Shown here: positions 1-11,400 of the stretch, piece by piece
How positions within the stretch are numbered: the first letter of the stretch is position 1
Layout of the letters: every line of letters starts with the position of its first letter
Source of the DNA: Bolinopsis microptera
Lineage: Eukaryota; Ctenophora; Tentaculata; Lobata; Bolinopsidae
Reading direction: 5' to 3'
DNA: 64,000 nucleotides
Assembly: GCF_026151205.1 (NCBI RefSeq)
Contig: NC_087078.1
Coordinates: 4,851,675 to 4,915,674 of the forward strand
Position numbers and translations under genes: made by a program
The notes under the pieces: generated by a model
Database searches by the model: none
What the model was told of the DNA's origin: nothing
What the model saw: only the letters and a program-made list of their open reading frames with translations

Positions 1-223
1 AACATATTGAGAATTTTAAAAATATTTAAGATTAAAGAAAATATTTAAGATTTTTTCTGGAAGTTCCCTGCCTTGAGAAAAGATATTTCTGCGTTAATAT
101 TGATGATACTCTAATCTTACTTCTTTTTTCTTGGAATTTGAACTTATGAGTATCACCACACTACACCTTATTATGACAGCAACACTATGATTAGATATAA
201 CACATCTTACATTGTTCTAACTA

Positions 224-656
224 TATATGGACACGTTCATTGAAGTTTGGGGATATTTCTATACAAAAAAATAGCGTTTTCGACGATAGTGGCTTAATTT
301 TAGTATATATTAATATAGCATGTTCAGAAGTTCTGAACATTAGCCACGTGACCCATACTCCCATATGCACTGTTCAGAAAAAAATTGATTGATGTTAGGC
401 ACTATAATGGTTAAAATGTCACATTTTAACTATAGCTGCCCACTTAGCATTCCTTGGTCTAAAATATAGTAAATAAATGATACGATATCGTGAATGAGAA
501 CCATACCTTGATTAGAATTCGATGTTTTTTTCAGAAATTATTGGTAGGTTATTATTCAGCAAATCAGAGCTCAAGTTTGATAATGTTGAGGTTAATAATA
601 ATTTTGATAAGTTACCGAAATGTGACAAAATTCACTTCAATGAACGTGTCCAAATA
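224..656. mobile_element. Short TIR element (MITE), family C
   Basis: GGACACGTTCATTGAAGT at 229-246 is the perfect inverse of 634-651, giving terminal inverted repeats around about 430 bp with no coding capacity. The left half is repeated at 57302-57510. The right half (around 536-630) is repeated at about 60490-60600. Confidence 0.7.
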
Positions 657-974
657 TCATCTTCCCATATTATAACATACAACATATACTCTAACACGTG
701 ATGAAAAATAAATGGACTTCTTCGTAAATGCAAAACATCGTTTATCGTATCGTATATAACAGAGTTTTCCAAATTGTTTACTGCTTACCAACAAACAATC
801 GAGAACTCCAAACAATTAGAAATTCTACCGAGCTGGTTGGTAAGTGTTATAACCTCTAATATTGATCAAACCGTATTCCAAGATAACAAATTCACATTGA
901 TTTTCGTGAAACTGGTTTCTGCAACTAACAGTTGTCAGCACTCAGCAAATACTATCCTATAGTTTGTTACAATT

Positions 975-1040
975 GTGGCACTAAGGATTGGTGGACGCAA
1001 CCGCTACCCGCTACCGGACTCTGCCACTGAGCTACTGAAA
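975..1040 (-). other. tRNA-like (SINE-like) A-box segment in stomatin 3' flank
   Basis: On the minus strand, just after the stomatin stop, TAGCTCAGTGGCAG (1021-1034) matches a pol III A box (TRGCNNAGYNGG). A degenerate B-box-like GGTTGCGTCC follows at 993-1002. No complete cloverleaf is visible, so a decayed tRNA-derived SINE is more likely than a functional tRNA. Confidence 0.3.
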
Positions 1041-1053
1041 GCGTAATAATTGT

Positions 1054-4000
1054 TTACTCCAATATAGCTCCTGTTTCAGTCAGAGGGTCAGCTCGAACGT
1101 CTCTATTTTGCTGTTTTGGCTTTGGTTTGGCGAGGATGGTCCCCATTAAGTCGACGGGTACAGGAAACACTATAGTTGAATTCTGTTCTGATGCAATTGT
1201 CGTTAACGTCTGCGGATATAGTCGTTCAGAATTGTTAAAACGTTTTGGTAAATAATTTGATAAAGTGGATTAAAAATCAAAATAAAGCAATCAGCCATAC
1301 TATTATAGTGAATCAGGCTAATATTTGACACATTTCAGCAGATTTAAGATACAAAATATCATCGTATTATAATCATAAAATCATTTTAACATTATGTAAA
1401 TCATAAGCGTCCTCAGTCCTCGGACCATGATAATGTTTTAACGTAAACTGGTCAGATTATGCAGTGGATCGAAATCTAGCGTCCACCTCCATCGAAAAAA
1501 CGGGCAATATTCTAATATTGTTGTTATGAGTTGTATAATAATTATAAGACCTGGAGGTATCTGAGCTGGATTGCACAAGGTGACTGCATCATAGTGTCTG
1601 AAGCGTCTCTCAAAGCATGCGCCGCATTTCTTTCCCCATTCGCTGCTATTTCCTGCATTTTCATGGATTAGATATGAACAATTTTATCACTATTACTAAT
1701 TACTATATAAAGACGATCAGGTACTGATTTATCACTATTACTAATTACAGACGAGGTACTGATTTATCACTATTACTAATTATAGACGAGGTACTGATTT
1801 ATCACTATTACTCATTACAGACGAGGTACTGATTTATCACTATTACTAATTACAGACGAGGTACTGATTTATCACTATTACTAATTACAGACGAGGTAAT
1901 GATTTATCACTATTACTAATTACAGACGAGGTAATGATTTATCACTATTACTAATTACAGACGAGGTAATGATTTATCACTATTACTAATTACAGACGAG
2001 GTAATGATTTATCACTATTACTAATTACAGACGAGGTACTGATTTATCACTATTACTAATTACAGACGAGGTAATGATTTATCACTTTTACTAATTACAG
2101 ACGAGGTAATGATTTATAACTATTACTAATTACAGACGAGGTACTGATTTATCACTATTACTAATTACATACGAGGTAATGATTTATCACTATTACTAAT
2201 TACAGACGAGGTACTGATTTATCACTATTACTAATTACAGACGAGGTAATGATTTATCACTATTACTAATTACAGACGAGGTACTGATTTATCACTATTA
2301 CTAATTACAGACGAGGTAATGATTTATCACTATTACTAATTACAGACGAGGTAATGATTTATCACTATTACTAATTACAGACGAGGTACTGATTTATCAC
2401 TATTACTAATTACAGACGAGGTACTGATTTATCACTATTACTAATTACAGACGAGGTAATGATTTATCACTATTACTAATTACAGACGAGGTAATGATTT
2501 ATCACTATTACTAATTACAAGGCACTGTTATAGCATATAACTGCTAGTTAATACTTAATAGCACGGTTTCTCTTAATACGGTTGTGACTGCTAAATTTGT
2601 TATTTTACTTATATGTAATAAAGTAGGATTAGGTTCAATTTATTAGGGTCAAGTAGACTGTCATAGTTAGGAACGCCCACTATCTCGCCACGTAGACCAC
2701 GTATAGTTATGCTAGTTAGTTTACTAAGATCGGTTTACAAGACTAACCTTAGCTTTAGCCTCTCTAAAGGCTTCCGCTTCTGCTGCCATTGCACGTTGTA
2801 AATTAGTCGGCAGCCTCACGTCTTTGCTGGGGAGTTAAAGTAAGCTACTTGAGTGAACACTGTAGACTACCAGTTTGTTAAAGTGAGCTACTTGAGTGAA
2901 CAATGTAGACTAACAGTTTGTTAAAGTGAGCTACTTGAGTGAACACTGTAGACTACCAGTTTGTTAAAGTGAGCTACTTGAGTGAACACTGTAGATCAGT
3001 CTACAGTTTAGACCATAACTGTTATAAAACTTTTAATGGTTCGCAATAAAAATCCCGATAAGTCCACATAGATTAACTTAATGCCTAATGTAAAACGGAA
3101 TACCCACACTTGAATAAACATGCTTTTGTTGGGGAAAAACATGGGAAATGAGCATATTGGCCAGTATCTAATATCACAACCAGCCAAAACAGCAGTTTTA
3201 ATTTAATAGTTAAATCCAAAGCTTACTCCAAATCACGCAGTAACAGTTTGAGCTAATATTGACTCATGAAAACCATGATAAAGTAGTTTGACAGCATGGA
3301 GCGTGATATGCCCAGCACACAAACTAAACTCACATCTCCACCCGCTCTACAACCACTCCCCATGGTGCTGTCGCCAAATCTAACGTGCTCTTAAAAGTTT
3401 TAGTTAACAATTTAGTTAACAATCTAGTTAATAAGTTAATAGTCTAGTTAACAATTTAGTCGACAATCTCGGTAAAAGTTTAGTGATCAATTTAGTTTAA
3501 AATCCAAAAATTAAGATATCTCGATTCGCGAAGGTTTGAGCACTTTTAAACCTTTATTCTCTTATTCACCTGCCATAATCTGAGCATTGTGGTCCCTTTG
3601 CACCTCCTATTAAGCTACTGAGTGCTTTTTTAATGGCAGAAACAAATTTTTAAAGTTTGTTCTTAGTGGAGAAAATATTATACTCTAGCTAGATGTGCCC
3701 ACCTGCAGATCTACATTTACAACACTTTGGGATAATTCCTGAGAATATCGACAACACATTCCTGCACAGAAATATTTGTGGCAAATAAGTTCCCAGGTGG
3801 TTCTATATTTTAATTTTATATCAATGCTTATTGTTTTTTACTATAACGGTTTGTTGGGTTTACCGTCACTATAATAATGTTATTGTCCGTAACCAGTTTG
3901 TTGTTATAATTTTCCACCTGGTGACTATGATATTACTGATACTCACAATCTCGAAGCAAAATCGGAAATAAGGCTCAGCAATAACTTAGTCTTCTTTTAG

Positions 4001-5384
4001 ATTAGACATCAACCATTTGTTGTCGACTTTATAACGCTTATTTGGCTGCTTATTTGGCTGCTTATTTGGCTGCTTATTTGGCTGCTTATTTGGCTGCTTA
4101 TTTGGCTGCTTATTTGGCTGCTTGTTTCTGAATGGTGCCAATGAGCCCAAATCCAACAATCAACATAAAAAAGACAAAGATACAATTCTCATAAATAGCA
4201 TTTTGCCACTCATTTGAGCCCGATCTGTTATCTCTCATCGATGTTTTGAGATTAACATCCAGTGGTGTAACGTTGCATGTTGGCGCCCCCCTTTCGGCAT
4301 CCCCTCCCCTCTTTTTATCAAATACTTTTCAAACTTTACAGAGTACAGCAACTATAACGTATAAAATATAAATTATAATCGAATAAGATATTACCCCCGT
4401 CTGTAAAATCTGACGGGAGACCAAACACGGTACGGCATAGTAAAATGCGCCCGCAATTACATGGCCCCGATATGAAAACCAATATGTGAAACAACATTGT
4501 GAAACGAAAGTGTAAAAAATTATCGTATGGTGAAGAATATGAAAAGTTCAAATTTCGTCAGACGTGGCTGATAAACTGTTCTTATCAGAGCTGACTATCT
4601 TTATCTTATTGTTCCTTATGAAATGAACTTTGTTAGGCTCTGCTTTCCACTTCTCTTTCAAATACTTTTATAGCCCTCTTTTGTGCGTAGAAGTTTAGCT
4701 TTTCTCAGCGCCTGAGCTGCCATATCAGAGCTATTCAGAGATAGATTAGTAGGTCGTGATGTGTCGGCTCTCTTATCAGACCAACTCTACAACAGTCACG
4801 TAATGAAGTTTTCTCATTTATCTCACCAAGAAATTCAGCAACTTTGTTTTCTAACTGATCATCGTCCTGCTTCTTTCGTCCTTTTCAGCTATTGTCTTAA
4901 CTGCAGTACAGATCTTCTTTTGCGTAAGATTAGGAGCAGCTGCAGTCTGCACAAGTCTTTTTTAGGGCAAAAGAATATGATTTTATCTGTCTGCACTGTT
5001 GTTTGGACTGACTTGAGTTCTTCGTCCTTCTAATTTTAATAAGCTTATTCTGCAAATCAATGACAGTTTTCTGCTTCGCGATTAATGAAATGTTTTGTTT
5101 ATCTACTCTCTCCACTGCCATCTGCAAATGAGGGGCTGCATAACGATTAAAAATGTAACGAACAGTTTGCAGCCAATAACATAGCTTTTCGTTCGAAACT
5201 GATCGCTAATTGTTCAGGTTGTTTAATACTTTAATACAATATCTGCCTGGCATTAAACAGACCTTTATAAATGGGTTCATCGGCCAAATGCGTCGTATAG
5301 GTAAAATAATAAAAGGTAAAATTGGAAAAATTAGGTTATTTTAGAGGATACGCCGGTCAAATTTGTTTGCACCGCATAAAGTGC

Positions 5385-5419
<35 letters not shown>

Positions 5420-8400
5420 ATCAATTAGACTCAAGAGATGAACAACAGATTTTCCCAAGAAATGTGGCCTACGCCCCGTGGCCTACACCCCAGTTTTCAA
5501 AGTTTACTAACATGAATAAAAGCCAGTATAATGACACTGATAGTACAATGGTGATAACTCACATCTCAACACGCTCTACTACAACACCCCAAGGGTCTGT
5601 GGCTTGGTCCAATGAGTGCTAGTTAGTAATGAGATTCAATCAATTAATCATTCAATTTATATAAAGTTGGTTATTAATGATTGTTAATTAAATCACAATA
5701 AATGATGAAATAAATATGACTATGATTATTTTTTGACAATTGCGATTGTAACTCAAAAATTCTAATTTGTAACTTTTGTGACTTTTGTATTTTGTAACCC
5801 TTTTATGACACCTCGTCAACCCAATAAATGTCCGAGTCACGTCATGACATATTTTTTTAAGGAGTTGTGCGATATGACAATACGTAGACACTGCAGTATG
5901 ATGAGTACTACCAGATCCTGGTGAAACTAATTTGAATAACGATATCACAACAGGACCTAATATTGGACATAATAAGATTACGAGATAAGGTGACTGAGTA
6001 CCCCACAGATAATATAAAGGCGGCCTAACAGAACTGACTTCTAGAATACATGAGGTTTGCGGATTGCACATAACTTATTAAGTTATCAGTTGTAGAATGA
6101 TGATAGTAGTTTAGATATAATTTTAATTACACGCGCTTGTCATACGTTGTATGACCCACCGCGCTCGTAGTGAAACGACCGTGGGGGTCGCAACGTGATA
6201 CAAACACGCGCGCGGCTCAACAACAAAATCTGCAGAACAACTTTAAAGTTTAAAAATCAAAACAGGCTCTGGAACAGGTCCAAGAAACTCAATAATAAGC
6301 GGTGTATTGGAACTTTACCAACGCCTGCATCTCTTGATCTTGACCAGAGATGCAGAGACTCTGGTACGTGTCAAGTGGATCCATATTTCTTGCGTAAAGT
6401 TATAAGTCATATCAAATTAACCATGAAATATACATGAGCCGACTTATAAAGCATTCCTTAGTTAGATTGGCATTCCTAGAACAGAAGGAGAGGATTCTTG
6501 ACTGGCACAAGGGTACAAGGCCGTCGCAGTAGTAAGTCATATGATACGCGTCATCAGCACACGTGACATATTAGACCAGCGAACGGAATATGAATAGGGA
6601 TTATTTACCAAGTTGGAAACAAAGCGGAGTTGATTAAAATAAGGCTGCCCCTTATTTTTTTCTATCCCGTCCCTTCTACCTTAGCAGTATCCCGGAGGAA
6701 TTTAGAAAGCAAAGGGTAATTTATTTACCTGCATATCATGACTTATAGACTCTCTTTCTGCCAACAGGTCACTCAGACTCTTCGTACCGAGAATGTTTCG
6801 CAACGTCGTCTGTGCTAATAGTCTGGGAAAAGAAATAATTATCTTATCCTCTGTGCTAATAGTCTGGGAAAAAAAATAATCATCTTATCCTCTGTGCTAA
6901 TAATTGGGAAAAAATAATTATTTTATCCTCTGTGCTAATAGTCTGGGAAAAGAAATAATTATCTTATGCTCTGTGCTAATACTGTGGGAAAATAAATAAT
7001 TATCTTATGCTCTGTGCTAATAATTGGGAAAATAAATAATTATCTTATCCTCTGTGCTAATAATTGGGAAAAAATAATTATTTTATCCTCTGTGCTCATA
7101 CTCTGGGAAAATAAATAATTATCTTATCCTCTGTGCTAATAATTGGGAAAAAATAATTATTTTATCCTCTGTGCTAATAATTGGGAAAAAATAATTATTT
7201 TATCCTCTGTGCTAATAGTCTGGGAAAATAAATAATTATCTTATGCTCTGTGCTAATAGTCTGGGAAAATGAATAATTGGCCCTAATTTGTTAGGTCAAA
7301 TTTGGCTCATGTTACTATAAAGAAGGTAATTAATTAATTAATTACATTAAATTGATACCTGGTACTCTTTTGGACGCCCTCGACATTGCAGACGCTAGCT
7401 ACAGCTGAACTGATTCTGAAGTACACTACTGCATCCACAGACACTGTCACCGAGTCTTTGGTAAGAATCTTGGGAAAGGAAATTAATTTTAAGCTACAAA
7501 CATCTGTTAGTTACAGTGGTGAAACGTACCTATATGCCGCCGCTGTCACCCCCCTAGGAGCATTTTGTACCCCAAATATTTTTGACTGAACGTTAAAGTG
7601 GACGGGATGCAAAAATTTTACGTTTAAAAAAATACCTACACTTCGGAAAAAGGTGTCTAGCGGGGTGGTGGGGAGGCGGTTGTTTCACCACTGGTTATTT
7701 ATTTAGAAAAAATAAGATTTGTACGATTTTTACACGAAAAGAAGGGAAAGCTTATCATGCAAAGAAATTTCCAATTATTGAAAGAAGCCCAACAGAAAAT
7801 TGCAATTGATGCACTTTATTAAATTATACAGGAAAATGTTTGATAACTGTAGATTCAGCAATACAAACCTCTTGGGGAGGAACATCGAATGAAATAGTCC
7901 TCATGTCGACAATGTAAACTTCATCCATGCACGGAAAGTGAAAACAGATGCCTAGAAAGAAATAACAGCGTAAAACTAAAACATGCTAAATCGACGGCGG
8001 GAAGAACCCGTCCCTGGAATTCGTCGGCTGAACGAGATTACTGTTCGTATTGCATGCGGAGTAAGTACCTCTTGGGGTGGTACAGCAAAGGATAAAGTCC
8101 TCATGTCAACAACGGTCACCTCGTCCAAACATGGTAGGTAGAAACACAGACCTAACGTTGAGACATTGACTAAAGGACAAAAATACCAAATATTTAAACC
8201 ATATATTTTTAAGATTGTGAACGTTATAAAGAGCGAGCTTACCTGGTGGTCTCTAGCAGTAATTGAACGTTGTAAAAATCAAGCTTACCTGGTCCTCTAG
8301 CACCGCCTTTAGCTATCCTTCCCAGTCTGAAAATAACCGCTCTCTCGTACTCTTGTATTACCTGAAAAATATGAAGTTCACTGTCATGGTTGATGAAGGA

Positions 8401-11400
8401 AATCCATTCTTAACTGATCGCAACTTAAATTACCGAAAAGGCACATATTATATATTATACTCATATATATATATATAAGTATATATAATCATATTCCAAT
8501 GTAGTGTCGCACTACTCGCTCTCTACGGGTTAGGACTGGAGAACATAGGTTAAAAAATTATAAACTTTTAAGTGGTGATAAGGTAGACGAAACAAGTGAT
8601 GAATAATAATATAGTTTGGGCTTACACTTGTTGGATCATGGTTTTAGACAAAGAGAGGATTTTAACAAAATTTGTTATGTGTCAATTATTTATAGTTATA
8701 GTCCTAAAACTTTGGAAGTCCGTGAACATAAATATATGCAACTGCTCAAGACTTTAAAACCTTTGGGGATAAACACTGATATATACCAAGGATCTACAGG
8801 AAATATTTCCTTGTAAGTTTTTTAGAGGGCGATCTGTGAACAGACAACTACCTCATTCCCAACTATAGGAACTAGAATTCCTATACTATCCCAACAAGCT
8901 ACACCAAGCATAGTTTCAGATGAGAACAGCCGCGATAAATCAGCAGGCTAGTACTCTTGATTATATATTTAAAGTCACTAATACAACAAATTATCTAGTT
9001 TGATTGATTCAAAGGGAGAACAAATTTCTCCTATATTCATACATGTACTCAATTATTAATTGTGGGTGGCGTCGCGCCGTCGTCTGCTGACAGTGCTCAA
9101 TCGGCAAGCTGGTCACTGATGAATGATGATATCATGATTTTGCATGATTGAAACAATTGTTTGACTCAACCGGTCGTTTCTATTTGCATATACTCATATA
9201 TATATATAAACCCCTCCGGGATAGAATAAGATTCTGATAATCTCGGCTCCCGCTAAATAGATTCTGATAATCCCGGCTCCCGCTGTTAGTTTTTTCCCGC
9301 TGAATAAATAACCCCGGCACAGCTTTTATAATCCCGCCCCGCTAATTTGGCTCAACAAGATTTGTTTTGTTTTGATATTCCATGAGAATTTCAACCGCGC
9401 ACTGTCACGTGTTTTGATGACGTGTATCACGTGACTAACTACTACGACGCGCATTGGTAAAATATGTCACGTGACCTATGGCTTAACGTAAGAACTATAA
9501 ATACACTCGATCTACGTATCGGTCTAATTGCAGGCGCTGGCAAAACTCCAGCACACTGCTTACATTACTTAAACTCTTACATTAATTGGACCAGTTCCAA
9601 AACTTGTCTCGACGGTTACATTTGATTTTGTCCGGTTCGGTTAATTTTGTCGTGTTTGATATAAGCCATGTATTATAGTCGTCTACTTTGATGAACTTCA
9701 TGACACGATATCATTATTAGCTTTTATCGCTTGCCAGGCTTAACTCGACGCCCCTTATCGATATTCATATTCATTCAACGTTCTGACTGAGGAATAATGT
9801 TTAGATATAACGCCAATTTCAAAAGTCATAGTACCTTAGTTGTATTTATTTGGTAGTCCCCAATTCCATTTCATATTTTTTCATAATGATCTCATATAGC
9901 TAGAATTAAGAGTAAAATGTCAAATTTGTTGGTCCTAGCACTAACCCGGAGGGGTTTATAACACATAACACCGGCACGCTTAAGTTATATTAAAATAACC
10001 CCTCGTGCTAAAGCACGTCGGGGTTATTTTCATAATAATCCCTCGTGCTTCGCACTCGAAATTATTATAAATTTTTCCCGCGCGTCGCGGGAAAAATTGA
10101 AATATAATCCCTGCGCATGCCGGGGTTATGTGTGTTATATATTATACTGTATTGACCGGGATCCCGGCTTAATCCCGGTCCCGGTCAGAAATCGGCCGGG
10201 ACCGGAAATTCTATGCCAATTAACCAACAAAACAGTGTCAGAGTTAAATGCCAGTTTGTTGGGTGAGCTGTGCAATTGTGCTTGTAAGGAAGAGTTGAGT
10301 GTGTTTCTTGAAGACAAATAATTAGCTCAGGTTTATTTTTCAGCCAGTTATTGCAAACAATTTGATGTACACTTTATAAACAATAGCTTTAACGATAAAG
10401 TTAGTGTACAGAGAGAGTTGGCCATGTGGTCACAAACACCCCATTAACCCCACTGTCCTCTGTGAGATATTATCAAGCACAACCTCTATCACCCAATCAG
10501 AACGCAGTATTTGAACCACGTGACACAAAGCCAATCACAAGAAGATATTCGAAGCACGTGACCCAGAGTACCAGAATCAAGAGACTGATCTTGATGCGGA
10601 GGACGCAAACGAGCGCTCCAACTTAACAGTTAACACCTCACTACCTTACAAGCTCAGTAGCTTACTTGTCACATATCGTTTAACTCTAGTTTGAGGATGA
10701 TTAAGAACATTCTAGTGCTGCTTGTACTAGCAGTGGGACTCTCTAATGGGATCGAACGTGCTATCAGCATGACCCAGATCAGGGGTCTCAAGAAACTGCT
10801 GAAGGGACTTGGAGATGGAATCTTCGCCACTTGCAACATAGTACTGTTCTCTGAAATGGTTAACTACGATGAAGCCGACAATAGGTGCAAGAACTTCGAT
10901 ATTGGCTCGGGAGTAGGAGAAGAGGGAAATTTGGTTACAATAAATGACGAAGAAAAGAACCAGGATCTCGGAATCCTCTTGGAATTGGCCTATCCAGAAA
11001 AACAACAGCCAGCTAGCAAGTGGACCAACACAAAATGGGTCTGGGCTGGTCTCAGAAAAGTAAAGAATAACGGTTACTCGAAGAAACCTCCACCTTACAA
11101 CGGAGCAGATTGGAATTGGGCCGATAAGTCAAACCCAAACGATTTCAAAAAGTGGATGAAAAACCAGCCTGATCAAAACGCCCTCAAGCAAGGTAAGAAA
11201 GGTTGTGATGAGCCACAGTGTCTCCAGAACCAAATGAGGATCAACCACCACGGACAGTGGGACGACACCTACAAGTTCAAGTTACATCCTTACGCCTGTG
11301 ACTACAAGGGTAAATACATCCTTTCTGGCGAACCTAAGACTTGGGAGTCTGCTAAAGCAGCTTGCTCTGCTGCTGGACTTAATCTTGCCAAGGTTCGAAG

